In this document: positions 55,017 to 62,012 of the stretch, piece by piece
Position numbering within the stretch: position 1 is the first letter of the stretch
Layout of the letters: each line of letters starts with the position of its first letter
Assembly: GCA_017644375.1 (NCBI GenBank)
Contig: JAEPLP010000002.1
Location: 41,985 to 105,984 of the forward strand
Direction: 5' to 3'
DNA length: 64,000 nucleotides
Source of the DNA: Prochlorococcus marinus CUG1435
GTDB taxonomy: Bacteria > Cyanobacteriota > Cyanobacteriia > PCC-6307 > Cyanobiaceae
The notes under the pieces: model-generated
Told to the model about the DNA's origin: nothing
What the model saw: only the letters and a program-made list of their open reading frames with translations
The model's database searches: none
Made by a program: the position numbers and the translations under genes

Positions 55017-55199
55017 TTAATATTCTCCCCACCTTTTACCAATATCAAAACCCCATTCAGTGGTTAATTTAATTACTTCATCATGATTCTTGCATTTTGA
55101 AAGGGATAACTTTTTACTAGGATTATTTTTTATTAGCTCAGCAATTTGATTAAGTTGCTCTATTTTTTTTAGAAAATTGCTTAGATCTTTATCTGACAT
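55017..55199 (-). CDS. Stand-alone Nif11-domain small protein
   Basis: 60 residues. MSDKDLSNFLKKIEQLNQIA and the C-terminal half with VIKLTTEWGFDIG match the Nif11 leader pattern (helix, then A/T..aGF.i). In low-light Prochlorococcus such domains act as leaders of lanthipeptide precursors. Here only five residues follow the domain and there is no GG or Cys/Ser/Thr-rich core, so it is not a precursor. One Cys (SKCKNHD). No modifying enzyme is nearby. Confidence 0.72.
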   Translation of the reverse strand: MSDKDLSNFLKKIEQLNQIAELIKNNPSKKLSLSKCKNHDEVIKLTTEWGFDIGKRWGEY

Positions 55200-55203
55200 T
55201 TAT

Positions 55204-55311
55204 CTAGGAAGTAAATTTTTGATCATAAGTAAATATGTAATAAAGAACCCAGGCAACACCAATAATAAGAATTGCAATCATTATGTTTACTGACCAAACT
55301 ACTTCTATCAT
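55204..55311 (-). CDS. Tiny membrane protein (35 residues)
   Basis: 35 residues: MIEVVWSVNIMIAILIIGVA then WVLYYIFTYDQKFTS. One membrane helix. It lies 4 bp upstream of the Nif11 gene on the same strand, so both are probably co-transcribed. No family recognised. Confidence 0.55.
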   Translation of the reverse strand: MIEVVWSVNIMIAILIIGVAWVLYYIFTYDQKFTS

Positions 55312-55436
55312 GAAATTTTTTTTTATATTTTTAATATATCCAAAATTTAAATTAAATTAACTGTTAATAATTTAAATCTAGAACAATACACTACTAAAAC
55401 TAGGTATATAGAATATTCATAAATAGTTTAAAAATT

Positions 55437-55616
55437 ATGGGAGAAGCTAAGAGAAGGGAAGAGTTAGGCTTACCACCTAGAGAAAAGAAAAAGGAAAAAC
55501 AAACATCGAAAAATCAACTAAACAAAATTTTAAATAAATATCCTTATTTACCTTTCATTTTAGGTTTTTCATTATTAGCAATATTAATTATCGATTTAGT
55601 TAATTACTACAAATAG
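55437..55616 (+). CDS. Small DUF2839-like membrane protein
   Basis: 59 residues. The start MGEAKRREELGLPPREKKKE is the motif of a short cyanobacterial family (DUF2839: 'MGEAKRRxxLGLPP'). A membrane helix follows near the C-terminus (FILGFSLLAILIIDLV). Function unknown. The whole frame is intact between ATG at 55437 and TAG at 55614-55616. Confidence 0.75.
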   Translation: MGEAKRREELGLPPREKKKEKQTSKNQLNKILNKYPYLPFILGFSLLAILIIDLVNYYK

Positions 55617-55702
55617 ATTTATAAAAAAGGGAATACTTTTAGCAGAAGAGAAGATTATGTTCGCAATTGCGAAATTATTTTTCCATAATAAAAATAAAAC
55701 TC

Positions 55703-55888
55703 ATGAAACCGATTTACACCTCATGCGCCTTAATTTTAGGGGTATTAACTTTGTTTTCAATATCTAATGCAAATGCAGGTGGCTGCAGTTCTCATACTGA
55801 GAAGAAGGCAGAAATTGAATGCTTGTCTGATGATAAAAAGTGTATAGAAGCGAAAGAAAAAGAATCACTATACAGAGTTGAGGCCTAA
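55703..55888 (+). CDS. Small exported Cys-containing protein
   Basis: 61 residues from the ATG at 55703. The longer frame from 55667 adds 12 residues that would break the signal peptide. The signal MKPIYTSCALILGVLTLFSI ends at NANAGG. The mature part has GGCSSHTEKK, then ECLSDDKKC. This mirrors the exported protein at 41816 in layout. The next gene follows directly at the stop. Confidence 0.6.
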   Translation: MKPIYTSCALILGVLTLFSISNANAGGCSSHTEKKAEIECLSDDKKCIEAKEKESLYRVEA

Positions 55889-56188
55889 ATGTTTGATAAT
55901 CTTGGAACTGCTTTAGTGCAGGCATTAGGCTTCTTTGCTGTTTTTGGTTTTTTTGTATATCAAACTTTATTTGCAGATAGCAAACCCAAAAATTCAAAAT
56001 CAAATCCAAAAAAAATAAAGATTTCCGACAAAAAAGAATCAATTAAAGAACCTAAAAAAGGCTTATTTAACAGAAAATCTAAACCTGTTGAAGAGAATTT
56101 AACAGTCCAAAAAAAGGGATTATTTAGGAGAAAAAAAGAAGTTATTAAAGAAGAGATTAAACCAAAGAAAAAAGGTTGGTTTAAATAG
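55889..56188 (+). CDS. Membrane-anchored protein with KKGLF repeats
   Basis: 99 residues. An N-terminal membrane helix (ALGFFAVFGFFVYQTLF) is followed by a long, strongly basic tail. The tail repeats a short motif: KKGLFNRKSK, KKGLFRRKKE and KKGWFK near the end. The repeat spacing is ~20-25 residues. No family recognised. It starts at the base after the stop of the exported Cys protein, so both are one message. Confidence 0.7.
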   Translation: MFDNLGTALVQALGFFAVFGFFVYQTLFADSKPKNSKSNPKKIKISDKKESIKEPKKGLFNRKSKPVEENLTVQKKGLFRRKKEVIKEEIKPKKKGWFK

Positions 56189-56273
56189 GTAAAGTTACTT
56201 AAACGCTTTTTTGATATCTTTTATACAAAAACTTTTTTTAGTAACTTTATAATTACAGTAGATAACATCTAAA

Positions 56274-56408
56274 ATGAACCATAGAGAAATCTCAAAAAAA
56301 TATAGCGAGTTACTTAACAAGGCTGAGTTTGCTACTGGCCGAAAGGAAGTTGTAGGTCTTTTAAAAAAAGCTGCCAAATTGAAATCTCAGATTGAAATCA
56401 ATTGTTAG
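56274..56408 (+). CDS. Small helical basic protein
   Basis: 44 residues: MNHREISKKYSELLNKAEFA, then TGRKEVVGLLKKAAKLKSQI and a short end with one Cys. No membrane helix. Clean frame from ATG at 56274. It reads like a short helical hairpin; function unknown. Confidence 0.58.
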   Translation: MNHREISKKYSELLNKAEFATGRKEVVGLLKKAAKLKSQIEINC

Positions 56409-56493
56409 ATCTTATAATTAGTTTAATTCTAAATGTAAAAAATTTTTTTAAATAAGTTTTTACATGAGATAATCTCCATAGATTATTTTTCTT

Positions 56494-56673
56494 ATGAATA
56501 AAAAAGGTTATACAACCGAAAGCGGTGGTAGACAAAATGGTTTTGCAATTGAACCAGAAATTAACCCCATATCAGAAGGCGAATCAAAGAAATCCATATT
56601 TTTATTTGTTGGAATATTATTACCTTTTCTAATAGGCGGTTTTTATTATCTAAGGACTCTGAATATATTCTGA
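56494..56673 (+). CDS. Small protein with HLIP/Psb34-type N-terminus
   Basis: 59 residues. GYTTESGGRQNGFAIEPEI is the N-terminal motif seen in cyanobacterial Hlips and in Psb34 ('TTExGGRxNxFAxEP'). One membrane helix follows (IFLFVGILLPFLIGGFYYL), but the chlorophyll-binding ExxNGRxAM motif of Hlips is missing. That combination fits Psb34, a photosystem II assembly factor, best. The name is by resemblance and not certain. Confidence 0.68.
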   Translation: MNKKGYTTESGGRQNGFAIEPEINPISEGESKKSIFLFVGILLPFLIGGFYYLRTLNIF

Positions 56674-56677
56674 TATT

Positions 56678-56857
56678 TTATAAGCCATTTTTAGCAATAT
56701 ATTCTTCTGAGCTAACTATATCTTGCATTAAGCTCTCTGATGAAGGATTAAACCCATTTTGCTCTAAAAAAGATTTAACCTTTTCAAATTTTTGCTGAAT
56801 TTTCTTTGTATATGGCGTTGTCATCAAATAATCATCTTTTTCTGTTGAATAGTTCAT
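56678..56857 (-). CDS. Small soluble protein, unknown function
   Basis: 59 residues: MNYSTEKDDYLMTTPYTKKI, then a Gln/Glu/Lys-rich helical part with FLEQNGFNPSSESLMQDIV and the end EEYIAKNGL. No membrane segment, no recognised domain. It converges on the Psb34-like gene with a 4-bp gap. Confidence 0.62.
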   Translation of the reverse strand: MNYSTEKDDYLMTTPYTKKIQQKFEKVKSFLEQNGFNPSSESLMQDIVSSEEYIAKNGL

Positions 56858-56989
56858 TTGATTAACGGATTACTTTTACAATTAAATTTTGCAAAATATC
56901 CTATAGCTAGTGAAGTTATAAATATTACATAAATAATTTAATAGTAATAAATACTTATAAGTTGTTTGTGTGAGGTCGCTATTGATTGT

Positions 56990-57277
56990 TTAAAGAGTAC
57001 TTATAGTAACTAGTTCCATTAAATCTCTGGACTGCAGATATTTTTGAAATACTTCAGAATAAAATGCTTTTTTAGCAGCAAATTTTGATTCGAATTCAAT
57101 TACTAATCCAAGCTGCCCTCCATCCCATTCATTTGAGGTTGATTCTTGTATTAAATCTCTTTTTACTATTACTCCTCCCACAGATTTAATCCAAGGCAAT
57201 ACTGTCCTTATATATTCCAGAAATAAATCAGCATTTGGGATTGAAATTTTCTTAAGCCAGTAGCTCTTTGTCATCAA
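56990..57277 (-). CDS. DUF1330-family small protein
   Basis: 95 residues. DUF1330 members are small ferredoxin-like alpha/beta proteins of unknown role. Here TVLPWIKSVGGVIVKRDLIQ and GLVIEFESKFAAKKAFYSEV followed by FQKYLQSRD match the family pattern. The start may be the second Met. It is divergent from the PAP/fibrillin gene at 57354. Confidence 0.82.
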   Translation of the reverse strand: MMTKSYWLKKISIPNADLFLEYIRTVLPWIKSVGGVIVKRDLIQESTSNEWDGGQLGLVIEFESKFAAKKAFYSEVFQKYLQSRDLMELVTISTL

Positions 57278-57353
57278 ATCAACATATTCTGGGTAGAATA
57301 TAGCATATTGAGGTAAGTATTTATCCTTAGCTATAAACTTCAGCGTATTTTAA

Positions 57354-57896
57354 ATGGAAACCGAAAATGATTTATTAAATTTACTTCTTAAATCTCCAAA
57401 TTCAGAGAGTATACGTAATATGGTCGAACAACTTGAAATTGATCATAATTTTTCCTTTAGCAAAGATAGAAATGATTTGCAGGGTGTTTGGGAGCTTAGG
57501 TGGAGTAGTTCTAATAGTCCTTTTTTAAAATATTCTCCTTTTATTGATAACCTTCAAATTCTTGATCCCTTAAATTTAAATGGTCTTAATTTACTTAAAC
57601 CTAGAGGAATAAAATCAATTATTGGTACTGGCATTTTAATAAGACTTAACTACATAAATGAAAAAAAAATTGGGGTCAAATTTACACATGCTGGTGTTAT
57701 TGGTCCTAAATTTGGAAAAAAAAATATAAAGGCTATGAAAGAAATAAATAATGAACAATTAGGGTGGTTAGAGATAACTTATTTAAGCAATAAGCTTAGA
57801 ATCTGTAGAGGTGATAAAGGAACTTTATTTGTTTTAAGAAAAATAAATTCACCGACTTTATTAAAGAATTTCAAGGAATTTATTAAAATCTATTAA
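57354..57896 (+). CDS. PAP/fibrillin family protein (short form)
   Basis: 180 residues. LQGVWELRWSSSNSPFLKYS is the fibrillin core (GxWELrwsss). The later GVKFTHAGVIGPKFGKK and the end with LRICRGDKGTLFVLRK match the lipocalin-like barrel and its closing strand. No signal peptide. It shares the family with 54160-54939 but is not a close copy. Likely a thylakoid-associated lipid-binding protein. Confidence 0.88.
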   Translation: METENDLLNLLLKSPNSESIRNMVEQLEIDHNFSFSKDRNDLQGVWELRWSSSNSPFLKYSPFIDNLQILDPLNLNGLNLLKPRGIKSIIGTGILIRLNYINEKKIGVKFTHAGVIGPKFGKKNIKAMKEINNEQLGWLEITYLSNKLRICRGDKGTLFVLRKINSPTLLKNFKEFIKIY

Positions 57897-57905
57897 AAAT
57901 AGAAA

Positions 57906-58199
57906 TTAATTCTTTATCCAAATAGACTTTAATACGAAATAAATTGGTAAATATTTAAATGATTCTTTAGGTATTTCATAACTTAAGAATTTTAGTGCTT
58001 CTTCTAACCAGTAACCAATATCAAATCCTAAAAGAATTTTTTCTATAACAAACCAAAATTCTTTATCAAATATATTTCTGAAGTTTAAGTAAACATATTC
58101 CCAATGAAAGGTATTCCAATATTGGGTTAAAAATGAGGATAAAATAAGCCATAGTGATATAAATAGAAAACTTTTAAGAAATTTATAAAATTTTTTCAT
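57906..58199 (-). CDS. Small membrane protein, unknown function
   Basis: 97 residues. A hydrophobic segment near the N-terminus (FLFISLWLILSSFLTQY) and another weak one. It is rich in Trp, Tyr and Phe. No family recognised. Its start ATG overlaps the stop of a 23-codon frame upstream (ATGA), suggesting coupling. It converges on the fibrillin gene. Confidence 0.6.
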   Translation of the reverse strand: MKKFYKFLKSFLFISLWLILSSFLTQYWNTFHWEYVYLNFRNIFDKEFWFVIEKILLGFDIGYWLEEALKFLSYEIPKESFKYLPIYFVLKSIWIKN

Positions 58200-58267
58200 A
58201 TACCAGCAACTGAATTATTTAATTTCAAATATCCCTTATTATTATTTGGTTCAAATTTTATTTCCAT
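58196..58267 (-). CDS. Possible 23-residue leader frame
   Basis: MEIKFEPNNNKGYLKLNNSV then AGI, ending in an ATGA overlap with the membrane-protein gene at 58199. No clear ribosome site. Supported only by the overlap geometry. Confidence 0.25.
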   Translation of the reverse strand: MEIKFEPNNNKGYLKLNNSVAGI

Positions 58268-58329
58268 AAATATATTCAAAAAGATATAAAAATATTGAGA
58301 AAATAGTAAATTTTTGTGGCATTAATAAT

Positions 58330-58455
58330 CTATTCTTCTTTTTTTAGATTCTGTGCCTTTAAATTTTTATTCTTAAGAAAAAATCCTAAAAACAGAAAAG
58401 CAGAATATATTAGTAAACTTATGCCAAAAATTAAAACTATCTTTGAAATATCCAT
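58330..58455 (-). CDS. Small single-helix membrane protein
   Basis: 41 residues: MDISKIVLIFGISLLIYSAF, then LFLGFFLKNKNLKAQNLKKE and one more residue. One membrane helix and a basic cytoplasmic tail. This frame is preferred over the longer plus-strand frame across the same bases because of its clean membrane-protein layout. Function unknown. Confidence 0.6.
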   Translation of the reverse strand: MDISKIVLIFGISLLIYSAFLFLGFFLKNKNLKAQNLKKEE

Positions 58456-58571
58456 AAATGATTTATTTATAAATTACAGCATTTTTTGCCAAGTTTTTTC
58501 TATGGTAATGATTTTTCATTTATCACGATAACGAGCTTCAATTATTAAGCTAATAATATTATTTAAATCAT

Positions 58572-58976
58572 ATGCAAGTAGCTTTTGCCTGGAGCCTTTG
58601 TCTATCAGTTGGTGTTGTTTTATTATCAATTATTCCATTAACTATAGGGAGGGTAAAAGCGGGATATTCTGTTGAAAATATGTCTGCTCCAAGGGCTTTA
58701 TTCGATGAATTACCTTCTTTTGGGAAAAGAGCAGTTTGGTGTCATCAAAATTGTTGGGAAAGTATTTCCCTACATGCACCCGCATGTCTTCTTTGTTTGA
58801 TTAGTTTAACTGACTCTAATATTGCAATAATTGCAGCATTGATTCATCCTATTTTTCGTTTTTTATATATTGGTGCATATATATTTAATATCCCCACAGC
58901 TAGAGGTTTAATGTGGGCCTCAGGAATTTTTACAACACTTTTGCTTTACAAAGAGGGCTTAACTCAATTGATATAA
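58572..58976 (+). CDS. MAPEG-family membrane protein
   Basis: 134 residues with four membrane helices. The family motif is seen in LPSFGKRAVWCHQNCWESIS (position of the E..N...E substrate/glutathione region), and AALIHPIFRFLYIGAYIFNI followed by PTARGLMWASGI. MAPEG proteins in bacteria are thought to be glutathione- or eicosanoid-type transferases, though many are uncharacterised. Start ATG at 58572. Confidence 0.9.
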   Translation: MQVAFAWSLCLSVGVVLLSIIPLTIGRVKAGYSVENMSAPRALFDELPSFGKRAVWCHQNCWESISLHAPACLLCLISLTDSNIAIIAALIHPIFRFLYIGAYIFNIPTARGLMWASGIFTTLLLYKEGLTQLI

Positions 58977-58981
58977 ACTTT

Positions 58982-59851
58982 TTAAACAATAAACTTTTCT
59001 AAATCTTTTAATTGATATTCATTCATTAGTTCCACTTTATTTGATTTTGCTAGTTGATGCGCAGACTTTGTAAAGCCAGATTTTGAGACTATTATTGCAT
59101 GTGTACCTTTCCAAAATAATTTACCAGCTGAAATTTCCTGAACTGCTTTATTTCCAATGGCTTTTTCATGATCTTTGCATTGTATACATATTCTCAAATC
59201 ATTTATTGACGCAATTAAGTCAACCCCTTGATCTCCTGTAATAGGGGTTTCTTTTACTTCCCAGCCATTTTTTTTGAGAATTTCCATACAATGATTTTCA
59301 AATCTAATACCTTTTTTGTAGTTTCCCTTTTTTTTACTTGAGTAGTTTTTTTCTATTAGGATTAAGCATGATTTCTCAATTTGACTTGCTATGAAAACAA
59401 ACCAATCTTCAGTCTCGAGCTTTCTAATAGATCCAATTATCTCATCATCAATAGTAGGATTTTCATTACAATAGGATCTCCACTTTTCGAAAAATAATTC
59501 CGTACTTCCAAATTCTTTTAAAATTACTTTTTCATAGAAGTATGGTATACCCTCTTTAAATCGCTTAGATCCATTAAATATATTTTTCTCAATGGCTTTT
59601 TCATCAAGAGGTGGATTGCCAATCCATTTTTTATAATCCTCGTTACCGTAAGCATCTATTTCCCTTAATCTGATCCTCTCCTCTAACAAATTGTATTTGT
59701 TCTCGTCAATTAATTTATTAATTGTTTGAATAAAGAAATTGGAATTTAAGGCATTGTTTAATTTTAACTTTTTCTTCTTAATTTGATAATCTCTTACAAT
59801 TATAAAAATTAAAAAAATGATAAAAATAATTAAAATAAAAAAATTTTTCAT
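58982..59851 (-). CDS. Membrane-anchored Mrr-type restriction endonuclease-like protein
   Basis: 289 residues. An N-terminal membrane helix (FFILIIFIIFLIFIIV) is followed by a ~140-residue linker of unknown fold. A C-terminal Mrr_cat domain holds GIRFENHCMEIL (Glu185), GDQGVDLIAS (Asp211) and CIQCKDHEKA (Gln224-x-Lys226), i.e. the PD-(D/E)xK active site. The domain end has THAIIVSKSGFTKSAHQLA. It has no methylase partner here. Anchoring to the membrane is odd for DNA restriction; it might act on incoming DNA. Confidence 0.85.
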   Translation of the reverse strand: MKNFFILIIFIIFLIFIIVRDYQIKKKKLKLNNALNSNFFIQTINKLIDENKYNLLEERIRLREIDAYGNEDYKKWIGNPPLDEKAIEKNIFNGSKRFKEGIPYFYEKVILKEFGSTELFFEKWRSYCNENPTIDDEIIGSIRKLETEDWFVFIASQIEKSCLILIEKNYSSKKKGNYKKGIRFENHCMEILKKNGWEVKETPITGDQGVDLIASINDLRICIQCKDHEKAIGNKAVQEISAGKLFWKGTHAIIVSKSGFTKSAHQLAKSNKVELMNEYQLKDLEKFIV

Positions 59852-59871
59852 TAAAGATTTTTATTTTCTAT

Positions 59872-60135
59872 CTAAAAAGTTTTTGTTTTTCTAATAACAA
59901 AATTATTTTTTGTTATTACTGAAGATTCATTTACTTCAAACCCATTAATTGCTGATATTTCTCCTTTTATACCCTCTAATGTTAATTGCTCGATAATGCC
60001 TTTTATTACTTCATCCTCGACCAATTTTCTATCAATTCTTTCAGGTGTAATATCTGTAAGCCATTTTGATGTCTTTTTTTTAACAACCTCTGTAGGGTTA
60101 GTTATTTTTAAGTAGATAGCCATTTTTTTTATCAT
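59872..60135 (-). CDS. Small soluble protein, unknown function
   Basis: 87 residues, basic at the start (KKMAIYLKITNPTEVVKKKT) and otherwise mixed alpha/beta (EDEVIKGIIEQLTLEGIKGE). No membrane helix and no domain recognised. The start may be the Met five codons on (60123). It lies 20 bp downstream-opposed to nothing else and follows the same direction as its neighbours. Confidence 0.58.
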   Translation of the reverse strand: MIKKMAIYLKITNPTEVVKKKTSKWLTDITPERIDRKLVEDEVIKGIIEQLTLEGIKGEISAINGFEVNESSVITKNNFVIRKTKTF

Positions 60136-60163
60136 TCAGTTGAATTATAAGCAATAAATCTTC

Positions 60164-60361
60164 TTAACTTTTATTATTGTCATTACTTTCCCACTCAAGA
60201 AATTGAAAAACAAAAATTGCAAAGATAGAGAAAAATACTATAAACAAACCTAACCATCCTAGGAATTTATGCTCTGTAAAAAGATTTGTAAGCATTGATT
60301 TTTCTTGATATCTTGATTCCATTTCATATTGGTAAGAGTCAATAACGTGAAATATATTCAT
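60164..60361 (-). CDS. Small membrane protein
   Basis: 65 residues. One hydrophobic helix in the second half (FLGWLGLFIVFFSIFAIFVF), preceded by a charged N-terminus with HVIDSYQYEMESRYQEK. Function unknown. It lies between the 87-residue gene and the thioesterase gene, all leftward. Confidence 0.6.
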   Translation of the reverse strand: MNIFHVIDSYQYEMESRYQEKSMLTNLFTEHKFLGWLGLFIVFFSIFAIFVFQFLEWESNDNNKS

Positions 60362-60403
60362 AATTAATAATTTAATAAATCTTTTAATAAAACGATAATA
60401 ACT

Positions 60404-60823
60404 TCAACCGTTTAATCTAATAAATGCTTCCGATAGGAAATCTGGTATTTTTCTTATTATTGAAAAATTTCGTTTATTTATTAAGACTAAATTGACTTCA
60501 GCAATCGTTAAGATTTCTTTTCTCTTATTAAGAAATTTTGAAATTACATTAATCCGTGGACTTTTTTCAATATAGAATTCGCTTTCTATTGTTATTTTTT
60601 CACCAAGTAATAAAGGCGATTTATATTTTATTGAAGTATTTATTAAAGGTAAATCAAAGCCTTTTTTAGTAAGTTCAAAATAACTTGTACCTACTTCAAA
60701 AAGTGCACTTATTCTGCTTTCTTCAAGCCAATTAAAATATGTGCCGTGCCACATTACTCCAGCATGGTCCGCATGTTGAGGTAAAACAATTTTTTCTATC
60801 TTCCAAACTGGTTTTGAGTTCAT
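60404..60823 (-). CDS. Hotdog-fold acyl-CoA thioesterase (4-HBT/YbgC family)
   Basis: 139 residues. The N-terminal motif LPQHADHAGVMWHGTYFNWLEE corresponds to the family's Y..TD..G..Y...Y....E, with the catalytic Asp in ADHAG. The strand TSIKYKSPLLLGEKITIES continues the hotdog. In cyanobacteria a relative cleaves dihydroxynaphthoyl-CoA in phylloquinone synthesis, so that role is possible but not proven. Start ATG at 60823. Confidence 0.84.
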   Translation of the reverse strand: MNSKPVWKIEKIVLPQHADHAGVMWHGTYFNWLEESRISALFEVGTSYFELTKKGFDLPLINTSIKYKSPLLLGEKITIESEFYIEKSPRINVISKFLNKRKEILTIAEVNLVLINKRNFSIIRKIPDFLSEAFIRLNG

Positions 60824-60929
60824 TTTTTATTTAAAAATAATTTTTATTCAATGAAAAAAAATTATTTTGATATTTTAGATTAATATTGTTTATTAATATA
60901 AGAATCACTAAAACTGTATTTATAAATTT

Positions 60930-61166
60930 ATGTTTAATCGTAATAATAGAAAAAGAAAAATGAAGAAGATTTTTCAATGGGAAGAATATTTAAATTGGAA
61001 AAATATGTCAAAACAACAGAAATTAAATTTCAAGAGGGCATGCTTATTTCCATTTCTAGTATATATAGTTTATGTTTTTCTTAATCAGTACTCTTTAGCA
61101 ATTCTTTTATTATTGGGTCTTTATTTTTTAATTAGATTCAAAAATAGAAATAAGTTAAGAAGATGA
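60930..61166 (+). CDS. Small basic membrane protein
   Basis: 78 residues, with a basic start (MFNRNNRKRKMKKIFQWEEY) and two hydrophobic helices (FLVYIVYVFLNQY and AILLLLGLYFLIRF). A later Met at codon 11 is an alternative start. Function unknown. The positive-inside pattern makes translation likely. Confidence 0.6.
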   Translation: MFNRNNRKRKMKKIFQWEEYLNWKNMSKQQKLNFKRACLFPFLVYIVYVFLNQYSLAILLLLGLYFLIRFKNRNKLRR

Positions 61167-61266
61167 ACATTTTTTACTTTGATATATTTAGAATTGTTTT
61201 AAAATAATTTAGTTTTTCTAAATAACTTTATTGGCATATGACAATAGTATTAGATAAATTTTTTTT

Positions 61267-61506
61267 ATGAAAAAAATTATTTTGTTCTTATGTGTATTAG
61301 TTTTTTCAATATTTTCTAATACGAATAATTTATTAGCAAAAGAAATTGGAAATAACATTAAAGATAATATTTCTAATCAAATTGAAAAGAATAAGCCTGA
61401 TCAAAATAAAAAAAATAATATTTCTAATTCTTCGGCAGAAGATATATTTGGAGATGAACAAACTTTTCCATTTGTTGCAGGTTTAGGAAAAAATGCAGCC
61501 CATTGA
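61267..61506 (+). CDS. Small exported protein, unknown function
   Basis: 79 residues. Signal peptide MKKIILFLCVLVFSIFSNTN ends near LLAKE. The mature part is low-complexity and Asn/Lys-rich (DNISNQIEKNKPDQNKKNN), ending with SAEDIFGDEQTFPFVAGLGK. The last part may be the functional one. No family recognised. Confidence 0.62.
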   Translation: MKKIILFLCVLVFSIFSNTNNLLAKEIGNNIKDNISNQIEKNKPDQNKKNNISNSSAEDIFGDEQTFPFVAGLGKNAAH

Positions 61507-61551
61507 TTTCAAAGTTCCTGATAATTTAGAAAAAAGATTTTTTTCATACAA

Positions 61552-61716
61552 ATGAAAGGTCTTAGGGTCCTGGAGCTTTCTGAAGCAATTAATGTTGATA
61601 TCTCAGATTTATTAGCTGTTTGTGCGATTCTAAAAATAAAAGCCACATCTAGATTAAGCATGCTTTCATTTGAGGAATGTAAAAAGATAACTGATTACTA
61701 TGAAAATAAAAATTAG
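61552..61716 (+). CDS. Stand-alone IF2_N-like small domain protein
   Basis: 54 residues. RVLELSEAINVDISDLLAVC and ILKIKATSRLSMLSFEECKK follow the layout of the N-terminal domain of translation initiation factor IF-2 (pattern 'VyELAkelnv..kdLl..l..lgi.vks..s.ls.eea.ki'). No other IF2 part is present. A role in RNA or ribosome binding is a guess. The ATG is at 61552. Confidence 0.68.
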   Translation: MKGLRVLELSEAINVDISDLLAVCAILKIKATSRLSMLSFEECKKITDYYENKN

Positions 61717-61742
61717 ATTTTTTTATATAAATTATTTAATTA

Positions 61743-61994
61743 TTAAATCTCTTTAATCATTGATACTAAGGTTGAATGAATTTCTTCTTCAGATATTTCA
61801 TTTTTAAAGTTGATAATTGCTGACTGGCCATCGTAATTGATTTTTATATAACTATTATTAATTTCTTCCATATAAGCACTCTCAAAGCTTGATATCTTTC
61901 CATAATGAATAAGATATTTGTGCACTGAATCTATGTGATCATTGTTCATGTGATCACAAACTCTTTTACTTGTCTCTTTACTAATTATTTTCAT
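61743..61994 (-). CDS. DUF2470-type small protein
   Basis: 83 residues. RVCDHMNNDHIDSVHKYLIH is the start of DUF2470, a C-terminal domain of heme-oxygenase-like or flavin-binding proteins. Here it is stand-alone. The rest (SYIKINYDGQSAIINFKNEI) continues it. Such single-domain proteins are of unknown role. Leftward, upstream of nothing; the dus gene is 18 bp further upstream. Confidence 0.78.
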   Translation of the reverse strand: MKIISKETSKRVCDHMNNDHIDSVHKYLIHYGKISSFESAYMEEINNSYIKINYDGQSAIINFKNEISEEEIHSTLVSMIKEI

Positions 61995-62012
61995 TTAAAA
62001 GTTAAATTTGTT

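Noticed and set aside
58316..58531. 71-codon plus-strand frame
   Set aside because: The opposite strand encodes a cleaner 41-residue membrane protein with basic tail.
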